Below, piece by piece: positions 38,131-47,397 of a DNA stretch of 64,000 nt. A program made the translations under genes and the position numbers. This stretch comes from Amphritea sp. Lineage in GTDB: Bacteria; Pseudomonadota; Gammaproteobacteria; Pseudomonadales; Balneatricaceae. The notes beneath the pieces are model-generated. The model searched no databases. It was given only the letters and a program-made list of their open reading frames with translations, and was not told the origin of the DNA. Position 1 is the first letter of the stretch; each line of letters begins with the position of its first letter. The stretch lies in assembly GCF_016744155.1 (NCBI RefSeq), contig NZ_JADGEW010000019.1, positions 1-64,000 on the forward strand, read 5' to 3'.

Positions 38131-39351
38131 TCATTTATCTACAGAGTAAGAACAGTATAATTTCTTTTTTATAAGTCGTTTAACTGTTCCGAATATTGAG
38201 CCTAGCTTATCTCTAAAGGACAATTCACTGCTCCATATTGAGAATAGATTAAACCCTGAATAGATAGGTATCTCCATTCCCAATAACCGCATGGCAACTA
38301 GTCTACCCCAAACCTGGCCTTTGGCTTTACCTAAATTAGGCTGAGATAATGGCAATAATTGATTATCTTGTTTTGATATTGTGATTCTTCCCTTCCTAAC
38401 GGCTTCATCAAAAAAATCAGCACCAGCTTTTGTTCGAATAACAACCAAGGACATGCCTTCATTATCAGAATCAACCCCTTTATACCAAGGATCGCCGACT
38501 GATATATCGGAGTACTCTCCCGTATGGTCAGGACAAATATAACATCTCCATTGGCGATACTTTTGCAGATAGCCCCAAGAGTCATGATAAGTCAAAGTTT
38601 TCGACTCTCCGCTGTCACTTATAGCCGTCCACAAACCTGGCCACCCGTTACCCCGAAACTTCAATGAAGAGATATTTTCTGGAGACAACCCTTCCTTTTT
38701 AATTAATTCTGCATTGCCTGTATAAGAAGGTGTGCCCGCACAAAAGAAGGATAAGTTTAAGACTATAGTGTGAAGATGGTCATAATTATTTAATTTCAAA
38801 CGGGATGCAGCATAACTATCGCAAGGCTTACCTACAAACAGAACATTTTTTTTCTTACTGGGCTCAGCTCTAAGCTCTTCACAAGGGCTTGAAGCAATGT
38901 ATCTCGAACCTGCACTAGCGATAATCGAATCTTTATTTTCACTTAATGTAGACAAATTTTTAATAGGCGACTTAGGGTCTGATTGTATGTTTACAACGCC
39001 GTCAACAATTCCTTCCTCAACGGCAAATAAGGACAAAGCGGTTAATACCCCACCACTTGAGCCTTTATTCCTAATACTGGAATCACTGGCATATGCTTCA
39101 TATACTTTTATGACTTCTCCCCAGAGACCATCCGTACCATTGCGACCATCACTATCGTGAAGTTGCCCACCCGGGCAGATATCTAGACTATTCTGATGAC
39201 TACGGATGTCGCTTCCAATTATTTTTGGTCTACGTCCAACCTGAATATCATCAACCATTTCATATGTATCAGGGAATACAGCACTACAGGCCCCACAACC
39301 TGAACACAAATTACCTGATATAACATCGTCTATTCCTTTGACCCGTCCCAC
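38131..39351 (-). CDS. FrhB-like (coenzyme F420 hydrogenase beta-subunit family) Fe-S protein
   Basis: A 406-aa protein with an N-terminal ferredoxin-like Cys cluster NLCSGCGACSAVFPD and a further CPGG, then the FrhB_FdhB domains with GSSGGVLTAL, ISVGDPWYKG and CYICPDHTGEYSD. Family members elsewhere move electrons between Fe-S clusters and a flavin. In EPS loci they often accompany polysaccharide pyruvyl transferases, as here, and their role is unsettled. The start is GTG with GAGAGG upstream. Confidence 0.85.
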   Translation of the reverse strand: MGRVKGIDDVISGNLCSGCGACSAVFPDTYEMVDDIQVGRRPKIIGSDIRSHQNSLDICPGGQLHDSDGRNGTDGLWGEVIKVYEAYASDSSIRNKGSSGGVLTALSLFAVEEGIVDGVVNIQSDPKSPIKNLSTLSENKDSIIASAGSRYIASSPCEELRAEPSKKKNVLFVGKPCDSYAASRLKLNNYDHLHTIVLNLSFFCAGTPSYTGNAELIKKEGLSPENISSLKFRGNGWPGLWTAISDSGESKTLTYHDSWGYLQKYRQWRCYICPDHTGEYSDISVGDPWYKGVDSDNEGMSLVVIRTKAGADFFDEAVRKGRITISKQDNQLLPLSQPNLGKAKGQVWGRLVAMRLLGMEIPIYSGFNLFSIWSSELSFRDKLGSIFGTVKRLIKKKLYCSYSVDK

Positions 39352-39531
39352 GCTAGCCTCTCATTCACTTAAAGCATCTAATATAAAACCATGGATATAG
39401 GCTTACACAAAAAACACTATTAACATTATCATTCACAAGCTAGGTATTTAGTACAATACCGAACACCAAATTTGGACAAATAGCCTCTGACAAACATAGA
39501 TATAACCATCAATGAAATTTTAGCCAGAAAA

Positions 39532-40134
39532 TCATAAAGGTAACGAATCTTTTTTCTGAACTAAATTTTCGATTGACATCTTCCACCATTCTGATGTTTT
39601 TAGGCTATCTATAGTTTCATCGTTGAATCTCATTTTTATATATTTGCACGGATTACCAGCACTTATAGAATATGGAAGCACGTCATCGGTAACTATTGAA
39701 CCAGCACCTATAACCGCGCCATCGCCAATGGAGGAGCAAGACGGTAATATTATTACATTTGCACCAATCCAAACATCATGGCCAATAATTAATGGATTTT
39801 CTGAATCCTTCATTATTGTATCATTTTCAACATATCCCAACTTACTGTTATAGAAGAATGGATGCTGTGTAAAAGTATTCATTGGATGATTTCGTCTAAA
39901 TATTTGCACACCGTCAGCGACCGAGACATACCTACCAACCACTAGACCTCTAGGTAGATTTTTCATCTTCATTATTCCATAGCTATATAAGCCAATGTCT
40001 ATATCGAAGCACTCCCTATAAAACCGTCGAACAATAACTGTAGACATCTCCGATGTCGTATCACGTATCAAAAACTTCACTGAAAGCCTTAAGAACAATG
40101 CTTTTTTAAAGAAATACGAGAACACTTTATTCAT
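39532..40134 (-). CDS. Hexapeptide-repeat acyltransferase
   Basis: A 200-aa left-handed beta-helix acetyltransferase of the CatB/WcaF type: hexapeptide repeats in IGHDVWIGANVIILPSCSS, IGDGAVIGAGSIVTDDV and the C-terminal AGNPCKYIKMRF. It probably acetylates a sugar of the repeat unit. The frame opens with TTG at 40146; the ATG at 40134 with TGAGG upstream is preferred. Confidence 0.9.
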   Translation of the reverse strand: MNKVFSYFFKKALFLRLSVKFLIRDTTSEMSTVIVRRFYRECFDIDIGLYSYGIMKMKNLPRGLVVGRYVSVADGVQIFRRNHPMNTFTQHPFFYNSKLGYVENDTIMKDSENPLIIGHDVWIGANVIILPSCSSIGDGAVIGAGSIVTDDVLPYSISAGNPCKYIKMRFNDETIDSLKTSEWWKMSIENLVQKKDSLPL

Positions 40135-40142
40135 TAAAAACC

Positions 40143-41549
40143 TCAAAAAATATTTTTGAATTTAACACTACTATCAAAGACATAAAGCCAAACTAGCAAA
40201 CAAAAAGAACAAAACAAAAGATATATTAGAAAACCAATAACAGTTACTATCATAAAGAAAGCGCTATATATATATATGGATATGCCTATAGCAACACCAA
40301 TAGAAATCAGCACATTCAATGCCTTCTTTAAATAAGCATCATTAGAACCATAATTAATACGATTAACTTGGTAATAAAGTGCTGAAATTTCACCAAAAAT
40401 GCCAATTACAAGCACTCCAACAATCCCACCTCCCATTATAATCCAACATAGGGATAATAAAACTGCAGCAGACCTCACCACATTCGACTTCATGATAACT
40501 TTTGTTTGCGCTCTCGAGGTAGCAATAATAGTAGGCCCAATTCTGATTATCCTAATGCTATGCATTATACCTAGAAGCACCATGAAAACTTTACCCTCAA
40601 AGTACTCCGAACCGTATGCAAATATATAGACCTCTCCTCCAAACAAAATCATAAAGGAAAGCACATATAACCCTGTAAGTAATGTCAGATGTAACATGCG
40701 CAACATAACATAGGGTTCCTCATCCTGCCCTTGCTCTTGCGAACGCGATAATATTGGTAGAAAAACTATACTATAAATCTTTGCTATAACTATTGATGGC
40801 ATTATTGTCATTGCAAAGGCGGCACTAAAGTAACCCAGCATTTCTAAGCTAAATACTTTACCAATTATCATTCTATCTGTTTGAAAGACCAGGAAAATCA
40901 GAAACCCATTCAACAGTAGAGGCCAACCAAAACCAAAAACTCTTTTGATGCAATTAAAATTCAAACTAATGTAATAACGTTGCTTAGATAGAATATGCGT
41001 TAAGGTAACATTAATGAAGACTTGAAATATCAGAATATAAAGTACGACACGATAGTCGTTAAAGTAAATCGCTAGCGGATATGATATCAGGACTGTGATG
41101 ATTTGAGGAATTGAATCTACCAGTGCTGTATTTACAAACAGCATATCTCTTTGTTGCTTTGCAATATCCCAATTTATGAATCCTTTCAATAGAGGCACTA
41201 TTGCTAGCATTTTAAATGCCCAGCCTAGATCAGATAAATTAAACCATGATGCATATAAATCAGCCACCAAAAAAATACCAAGCGACAGAAGGCAGCCTCT
41301 GACAATTTCTAGTAAATGGACGGTACCAATGAAATCTTTTAACCCCTCAACCCTGCACTGAACGATTTGTCGTTCAATTGACATACCGCTCATCATTTCC
41401 AAGAAAGTTATTAGCAATGCAAAAAGGCTGGCAACACCAAAATTTTCGGGCGATATTATCCTAGCAATAATAATATTTCGAACTAATGAACTTAGCGCTA
41501 CAACTCCCTGACTTAAAGCAATACTACTTCCATTTTTAATAATGCTCAC
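40143..41549 (-). CDS. wzx: Wzx-type lipid-linked oligosaccharide flippase
   Basis: A 468-aa MOP-superfamily membrane protein with about twelve helices, beginning SIALSQGVVALSSLVRNIII and containing RIISPENFGVASLFALLI and FQTDRMIIGKVFSLEMLGYF, typical of Wzx/RfbX. It should flip the undecaprenyl-linked repeat unit to the periplasm. The start is GTG with GGTGAG upstream. Confidence 0.9.
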   Translation of the reverse strand: MSIIKNGSSIALSQGVVALSSLVRNIIIARIISPENFGVASLFALLITFLEMMSGMSIERQIVQCRVEGLKDFIGTVHLLEIVRGCLLSLGIFLVADLYASWFNLSDLGWAFKMLAIVPLLKGFINWDIAKQQRDMLFVNTALVDSIPQIITVLISYPLAIYFNDYRVVLYILIFQVFINVTLTHILSKQRYYISLNFNCIKRVFGFGWPLLLNGFLIFLVFQTDRMIIGKVFSLEMLGYFSAAFAMTIMPSIVIAKIYSIVFLPILSRSQEQGQDEEPYVMLRMLHLTLLTGLYVLSFMILFGGEVYIFAYGSEYFEGKVFMVLLGIMHSIRIIRIGPTIIATSRAQTKVIMKSNVVRSAAVLLSLCWIIMGGGIVGVLVIGIFGEISALYYQVNRINYGSNDAYLKKALNVLISIGVAIGISIYIYSAFFMIVTVIGFLIYLLFCSFCLLVWLYVFDSSVKFKNIF

Positions 41550-41559
41550 ATACTCACCA

Positions 41560-42807
41560 TTAATACTTAAGTATTCTATCGCATATAATCTGGAATTGAG
41601 TTTTAGCTTCAGTTATTACCTCTGGTAAACAGGCTGCAATCTCTTCTTTAGTTTGTTTTCGTTTACGCCACTCATTGATGATTTTTAAAAGCAGTTCCTC
41701 GCCCGTCATATCTCTCGCATCAAGCACTTTCTCTTCTTGAGAAACACTTGCAAACACGCCTTTAGATTTACCGCTATAGGCAATATTTACTGTAGGAACT
41801 CCTGTAGATAAGGCAGCAATAGTGGCATGCATTCTAGAACCACAAAACCAATCTAAACAGGATATTACATATTTAATTTCTTGTTCATCATAGCTACCAG
41901 TAATAATATCTACTCGCTCTTGATGCGACCCAGATAAACTTTCTTTCAAATCAAGAGAGGCGCGTACATCTGACTCGAAATTATCAACATCGGCTGTTAT
42001 AACGTGCGGCACTAAAACAATACGACCATCACTTTCATTCAAAACATTTTCAACTATGTTTTTCATTAGCTGCTTATAATTTAGATCTATTTCATAATTT
42101 GATTTTATATCTTCATCTGAATTATATAGTAAGCCGCTTACATTAATTCCAAAAAGCTCCTTATCTAAACTTCTAGCCAGTAATGTGTTTTCTTTACATT
42201 TTAATAAAAACGCCATATCGACGCCTAACTTGATTTTCTCTAGATCAAAATCTTCTTTTAAGATACTTTTTAAATACGCATAAGAATATTTATCTCTAGC
42301 AAATACAAGATCAGAAGCCTTTATAATTTTAACAGCCCTTTTTAAATTTTCTTCAGACTTGAACGGGCCAAATGTTTGGGGTAACAAAATTAACGGAATA
42401 CCATTTTTTATTGCCATCTCTTTTGGGTACGCAATTTGCTCAAAACGTCTCTGCCCATACATATCAGTAAAACTATCGCCACCACTAACATCTAAGATGC
42501 AGCTAGTTTTCAAAAAAGCACCGACTGTTTTATTTACTGACAAGCCTTTATCCAGGAAAAACTTTATATTTGAGTATGCCGATTGTTTATATACTTTCTT
42601 ACTTAGATTCGCCCCTATTAAATTAGCAAATCCACCTCCATGCATTTTATAAGCACCGGATCGCACACCATTTTTAAAATCAAGTATATTAACGTCTAAC
42701 TTCGGAATATTTTCTGAAATGCTTTCGACTGCAGATCGGCATAATGCTGACACGCCTAGATTCCCAGAATCGGGAGAAGCTCCCGCAACAATCACTTCCT
42801 TTTTCAT
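41560..42807 (-). CDS. Polysaccharide pyruvyl transferase family protein
   Basis: A 415-aa protein of the CsaB/WcaK family. Motifs: GNLGVSALCRSAVE near the N-terminus, LLPQTFGPFKSEENL, ARDKYSYAYLK and the C-terminal SRMHATIAALSTGVPTV. Members add pyruvate ketals from phosphoenolpyruvate to a sugar of the polymer. It sits between wzx and the tyrosine-kinase gene. Confidence 0.9.
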   Translation of the reverse strand: MKKEVIVAGASPDSGNLGVSALCRSAVESISENIPKLDVNILDFKNGVRSGAYKMHGGGFANLIGANLSKKVYKQSAYSNIKFFLDKGLSVNKTVGAFLKTSCILDVSGGDSFTDMYGQRRFEQIAYPKEMAIKNGIPLILLPQTFGPFKSEENLKRAVKIIKASDLVFARDKYSYAYLKSILKEDFDLEKIKLGVDMAFLLKCKENTLLARSLDKELFGINVSGLLYNSDEDIKSNYEIDLNYKQLMKNIVENVLNESDGRIVLVPHVITADVDNFESDVRASLDLKESLSGSHQERVDIITGSYDEQEIKYVISCLDWFCGSRMHATIAALSTGVPTVNIAYSGKSKGVFASVSQEEKVLDARDMTGEELLLKIINEWRKRKQTKEEIAACLPEVITEAKTQFQIICDRILKY

Positions 42808-42816
42808 TTTATAGGC

Positions 42817-43617
42817 TCAATAAATATATAGTTTCGGGGCTTTTAGCTCTTTATTCAAAATAGTACCTAGTAGAGGCTTTTGTTCCAACATAGCTATCGA
42901 GGCTTCTATCTCTTCTTTTGTATTCTGACCACTTTCTATAACTAGTAAAGAGCTATCTACATTCGGTAAAAAAGCCATTACATCATCAGATACTAATAAT
43001 GGAGGTAAGTCATATAGAATCACTCGTGATTCATATTTATTTTTCAACTCTTCTGTCAACGTTCTGAGCATTGGTGATGAAAGTTGCTCTGAAGAATTAA
43101 GCACTCTCTTTCGTCCAGGCATTATGACTAGCCGATCTATCCCTGGATTAATCATAATATCTTCTACGGATGCATTACCATCTATGAAGTCTTGCAAACC
43201 ATATTCTGGCTCGAATGAGAAATACTTATGTATGGAAGGTTTTCTTAGGTCCATATCCACTATCAAGACTGTCTGATTAGTTTCCATAGCAATACTCATC
43301 GCTAAGTTTACCGTCACCAAAGATTTTCCTGCACCAGGTGTAGGCGCAGAGATGGCAATACTATTCCAATCATTATCTCTGAGCTCGCGTAAGACCTTAG
43401 TTCTTAGCATATGGAATGGGGTAGACCTAGGATCCTCCTTATTCTGAGCTATAACTCGATTATTAGTCAGAATTTCATTATCAACATTAATTATTCGTGT
43501 TTTAGAATAGCTAATATCTGTTACTTTATCTGAATTTATTTCTGCAGCACTTTTCTTATTTCTACTCTTTCTTTTGGCTTTTTTCGCCTGTTTTACTACA
43601 TCATCTATGCTGGCCAT
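42817..43617 (-). CDS. EPS-type bacterial tyrosine kinase (CpsD/XrtA-associated)
   Basis: A 266-aa cytoplasmic P-loop protein of the BY-kinase/ParA-like family: Walker A APTPGAGKSLVTVNLAMSI, Walker A' LIVDMDLRKPS and VILYDLPPLLVSDD. It partners with the separate chain-length protein encoded 12 bp upstream. The C-terminus carries only two Tyr (LYIY) rather than the long Tyr cluster of Wzc-type kinases; whether it autophosphorylates is open. The N-terminal 40 residues are Lys-rich. Confidence 0.88.
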   Translation of the reverse strand: MASIDDVVKQAKKAKRKSRNKKSAAEINSDKVTDISYSKTRIINVDNEILTNNRVIAQNKEDPRSTPFHMLRTKVLRELRDNDWNSIAISAPTPGAGKSLVTVNLAMSIAMETNQTVLIVDMDLRKPSIHKYFSFEPEYGLQDFIDGNASVEDIMINPGIDRLVIMPGRKRVLNSSEQLSSPMLRTLTEELKNKYESRVILYDLPPLLVSDDVMAFLPNVDSSLLVIESGQNTKEEIEASIAMLEQKPLLGTILNKELKAPKLYIY

Positions 43618-43629
43618 CTTACCTCTCCC

Positions 43630-45165
43630 TTAACTCAATCCAAATTTGGACATCAATTTATAGATAAGAAAATCCAACGGCATCACTATTGTATGAAACG
43701 CAAGTACACCAAGCACAAATAAGGCCACGATCAATCCCATCAATACAATGAATTTTTTCTTTTTCTTTCTCTTTTCATCTGCGGTTTCGATATAACTAAT
43801 CACAACCAACGGTGCTTGGTTTGTTATAACCTCTACAGCAGAAGCTCCTCGCACTGATTTATCTAAAAAAGCAATCAATAAAACTATAGCTAAAGGTAGA
43901 CCTAGAGACATCACCAGCCCTGCCCCCAAAAATTTCTTTCTATCTGGCTTATAGGGCTGATCTGGTAACAACGGAGGCTCTAGTATCGAGAATCGCTCAG
44001 CTTTCCGGCCTTGCTCTAGACTTTCAGCCATCCTAGCCTGCATTGTATTGCCGACTATCTGCTCATATTGATCCCTCACAGTACGGTAGTCACGATTAAG
44101 TGCTAACAACCCTCTTTCTACCTGGGGGATCTTAATAATTTTCCCTTCGAGCTCAGTAATCTGCTCACCATTTTTTGCCATTTGCTTACGCATTGATAGA
44201 ATTTTTGCATTTGATCCTGCAATTTTTCCTGACAATAAGCTATTACCTGACCTTATTCCTGAATCATTTTTTCGCGAAACGTTACTCAATTGAGATATTT
44301 CACTTTTCAAAGAAATAAGGTCTGGATGAGTAGCATGGTAAATTGTACTCAACCTTTCATAATCAGCTTCAAGCTCGGCTAGACGTGACAGCGTACCCAC
44401 TCCTTTGGCACTTCCACCTTGAAGTTCGTATAGAGAACGCTGATTACGCTCTGATTCAATTTGGCGTTGCAGTTCTACCTGCGTTGTTTGCGCACGCTCG
44501 AGCATCGTCATATATAAATTTAAGTGCTCTGGCAGCCCATCCTTGTTTTGCAATTTATAATCTGCAATTGCTTGCTCGGTATTATTCAGCTGTTGCTGAA
44601 GTTTATTTGCTTCGGATTGTAAGAAGTCTGTTGTCTCTGTAGCCCTTTCTGTTCGAGCTTTAGCATTCTCATCAAGGAAAAGCGTGACAAGATCATTCGC
44701 TACCGCTTGTGCAACCGTTGGACTCAAAGCATCGAATGAAACTTTAAAGGCAATAGTTGTTGCTGTTCTATTACGACTAGTCTTACTTCCTGTTATTAGT
44801 TCAACCGCAATATCTTCTCGTAAATCCTCTACTAGCTTTGAGACCAGTACTGTGCCCGAGGCTTCTTTTAACGATGGAAATTTATCAGCGATTTCCATAA
44901 GCCTTTCACGAGTCATCACCCGTTGCTTTATTATCTGTATTTGCTCTGCTGCTAGAGATGTAACGGTAGAACGTACTAAGTCTGTAGGTATCTGCTGGGT
45001 TTCAACAAGCACTATCGATTCCGAACGATATACCGCTGGTATTGCTGTCACCACTACGATAGAAATCAGTGACAGCAATACCACTGCTACGATGAGGTGA
45101 ACTTTGTACCGTATTACTGCCGCTATATAATTTGTTGGTACTTCTATCTGTTCTTCGTAATCCAC
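43630..45165 (-). CDS. Chain-length determinant (Wzz/GumC family)
   Basis: This 511-aa polysaccharide co-polymerase has an N-terminal membrane helix (LIVAVVLLSLISIVVVTAIP), a long coiled-coil periplasmic region rich in Gln/Glu, and C-terminal hydrophobic segments (LVMSLGLPLAIVLLIAFL and VLMGLIVALFVLGVLAFH). It sets polymer length and couples to the export lipoprotein; the kinase is separate. The start is GTG with GGAGAGG upstream. Confidence 0.88.
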   Translation of the reverse strand: MDYEEQIEVPTNYIAAVIRYKVHLIVAVVLLSLISIVVVTAIPAVYRSESIVLVETQQIPTDLVRSTVTSLAAEQIQIIKQRVMTRERLMEIADKFPSLKEASGTVLVSKLVEDLREDIAVELITGSKTSRNRTATTIAFKVSFDALSPTVAQAVANDLVTLFLDENAKARTERATETTDFLQSEANKLQQQLNNTEQAIADYKLQNKDGLPEHLNLYMTMLERAQTTQVELQRQIESERNQRSLYELQGGSAKGVGTLSRLAELEADYERLSTIYHATHPDLISLKSEISQLSNVSRKNDSGIRSGNSLLSGKIAGSNAKILSMRKQMAKNGEQITELEGKIIKIPQVERGLLALNRDYRTVRDQYEQIVGNTMQARMAESLEQGRKAERFSILEPPLLPDQPYKPDRKKFLGAGLVMSLGLPLAIVLLIAFLDKSVRGASAVEVITNQAPLVVISYIETADEKRKKKKKFIVLMGLIVALFVLGVLAFHTIVMPLDFLIYKLMSKFGLS

Positions 45166-45242
45166 TCTATTATCCTCTCCCTGTAAGGGTCTTACTTATA
45201 CAGCACTACAAAGATCCTGAGACATGAACATTAAGCTTCAGC

Positions 45243-46640
45243 TCAGTACGCTCTACCGCCAAATAATGTAAATACAGTTTTAAACAAAATAATTATATCC
45301 AGTGTGATCGACCAGTTGTTGATGTACTCCATATCCGACTCGACACGCTTACTCATTAACTCCAGCTCTTCCGTTTCACCCCGATAACCTCGAACCTGGG
45401 CTAACCCTGTAATACCCGGCTTAATTCTATGCCTACAAAGGTATGCTGATATTTGTTCTGAATATTCTTTGTTATGCTGCACGGCATGTGGCCGCGGCCC
45501 CACCATAGACATATTGCCTATCAACACATTAATAAGCTGGGGTAGTTCATCAATACTGGTACGGCGAATAAACCGGCCTACTGGTGTTATCCGCGGATCT
45601 CCTTTTGTCGCCTGCTGTAACTTATCTACATCAACCTCATGCACGTACATACTACGGAATTTCCAAATCAGAAACTCTTTACCATCCCACCCCGTTCTAG
45701 GTTGTTTAAAAAACACAGGGCCTTCAGATGTCAATTTGATTACCAGCGCCGTCCCCAGAATTAAGGGCGAAAACACTATCAATGCGATTGTGGCTAGAAC
45801 TTTATCAACAACGGCTTTTTTCAGCTCGTGCGTACCAATAAGGGGGGTTTCAGACAACGTGATAACCGGAAAACCAGCAAACTCTTTAACACTCTGATTA
45901 ATCAGTTTTAATGCGTGTATATTCGGCACCCAGTGAACATCTACATTTGAATCTTGTAGTTGCTCATATATCCCTTTCATCTGCCCTGCTTCTTCAAACG
46001 GCAGCGCCAGATACACACTTCGAATCTTATGCTCATCTACAACAGTCAACAGTTGACTAAGATCACCCAGACAGCCTAGAGAAGAGCTGCTAGCAGATGA
46101 CGATAACAACCCAACGACCCGCTCCCTTACCCAGGGGTTAGTATTGATTCTCTTCTGCAAATATTTAGCAAAGTCATCACTACCTACAATAATCGCATTA
46201 ACCTTTGCTTTTTCTGTTCTGGATTTCTGGACGATTCGTAATAGCAGATGCGATAAAAGCTGCCCGACAAAGCCTGCAACGGCAAAGGCAACCAAAAAAT
46301 CCCTCGATATATATTGAAGTACCTGTAAGAGGTAGACTAATGACAATGAAATCATTAACGAGATAATCCAAGCCTTACAAAGCTGGATTATTTTACTAAG
46401 AAAACCAGCATTTCTTCGATATATGCCAAAATAATCATAAACAGCTGCCATTGCGACCATCATAATCAAGGCAAATAAAACATGGTGATAACTAATGGCA
46501 CCGACCATAACCATCATCAAACTGACGAATATTGACAGCACAATAAGCGCATCTAAGAGGGATTGCAGTACGTTTGTCAGGGAGTTGCGCCTTTGCAATA
46601 AAGGACGTCCCATACTGGCAATAGACTCAATATCTTCCAT
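45243..46640 (-). CDS. wcaJ: Undecaprenyl-phosphate glucose phosphotransferase (WcaJ family)
   Basis: This polyisoprenyl-phosphate hexose-1-phosphate transferase starts repeat-unit synthesis by moving glucose-1-phosphate (usually) from UDP-glucose to undecaprenyl phosphate. The 465-aa protein has four N-terminal helices, a CoA-binding-like domain (about 145-260), one further helix, and the catalytic bacterial sugar-transferase domain with FFKQPRTGWDGKEFLIWKFR, TSIDELPQLINVLIGNMS and GPRPHAV. Glucose specificity is inferred. Confidence 0.92.
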   Translation of the reverse strand: MEDIESIASMGRPLLQRRNSLTNVLQSLLDALIVLSIFVSLMMVMVGAISYHHVLFALIMMVAMAAVYDYFGIYRRNAGFLSKIIQLCKAWIISLMISLSLVYLLQVLQYISRDFLVAFAVAGFVGQLLSHLLLRIVQKSRTEKAKVNAIIVGSDDFAKYLQKRINTNPWVRERVVGLLSSSASSSSLGCLGDLSQLLTVVDEHKIRSVYLALPFEEAGQMKGIYEQLQDSNVDVHWVPNIHALKLINQSVKEFAGFPVITLSETPLIGTHELKKAVVDKVLATIALIVFSPLILGTALVIKLTSEGPVFFKQPRTGWDGKEFLIWKFRSMYVHEVDVDKLQQATKGDPRITPVGRFIRRTSIDELPQLINVLIGNMSMVGPRPHAVQHNKEYSEQISAYLCRHRIKPGITGLAQVRGYRGETEELELMSKRVESDMEYINNWSITLDIIILFKTVFTLFGGRAY

Positions 46641-46847
46641 GTCTTCCTATCCAAGCTGCTTTTTACGCAACCATCCTGAAATTGTGAGGATTTCACACAA
46701 AGAAAAAACGAGAAAAAACCCGCTATGACATTAATAGCGACACTCAAATTACCCCATTGTGCATGCGCAGCAGATAATATTACTTTCGGATGCGTTAAGA
46801 AAGACCAAACCACTCAGTCTGAGTAGATTTCATAGATAATCTTTAAA

Positions 46848-46879
46848 CAAAAAAAGAGGGCACTAGGCCCTCTTTTTCA
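46848..46879 (-). terminator. Terminator after VPLPA-CTERM gene 2
   Basis: AAAGAGGGC-CTA-GTGCCCTCTTT style stem with seven T on the minus strand, 20 bp after the stop of the sorting-substrate gene. It separates that gene from wcaJ. Confidence 0.88.
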
Positions 46880-46899
46880 ACAAGTAACTTAATCTAAAA

Positions 46900-47397
46900 T
46901 TAAGAAACTTTACGACGAGCTGAGAATCCTGCAAAGCCCAACAGTGCAGAGCCGAACAACAAAGCAGCAGCAGGCACTGGTACAGCTGAAACAGTAGCAG
47001 TATAACCACCATTTTCAGTTGAATTAAGAACTACACTGTAAGTACCCGCGATAAGGCCACGCAACACTGTGCTTGCTGGGCTATCAGAAGTTGGCCCTAC
47101 TGTAGCAACCAAGTTATTCAATGCATCGAAAATCGTTGCAGTAAATACAGTAGCAACAACTGGCACAACGCTACCAGCAGCATCAGCATTATCTGGATTG
47201 AAAGAGAAGTACCAAGTAGTAGCGGTAGTATCTTCTTCCAGCTCTACCAGTATAGTTGAAGGCTGACCTGCAGTTAAACTGCCGTAAGCTGAACCATATT
47301 CAGTAGATGCAATAGATATATCCACTACAGCAGCTGACGCATTAAAACAAGCCGCTACTAGCAGCATTCCCAAAGCTATTCTTAATTTCGACAGCAT
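46900..47397 (-). CDS. VPLPA-CTERM sorted surface protein (substrate 2)
   Basis: A 165-aa exported protein: signal peptide (LGMLLVAACFNASAA), a Thr/Val/Ala-rich beta-type mature region of about 115 residues, and a C-terminal sorting signal VPVPAAALLFGSALLGFAG followed by basic ARRKVS. Its small size and location beside export genes suggest an abundant matrix or polymer-associated protein. Own sigma-54 promoter upstream and own terminator, so expression is independent of the EPS operon. Confidence 0.9.
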   Translation of the reverse strand: MLSKLRIALGMLLVAACFNASAAVVDISIASTEYGSAYGSLTAGQPSTILVELEEDTTATTWYFSFNPDNADAAGSVVPVVATVFTATIFDALNNLVATVGPTSDSPASTVLRGLIAGTYSVVLNSTENGGYTATVSAVPVPAAALLFGSALLGFAGFSARRKVS

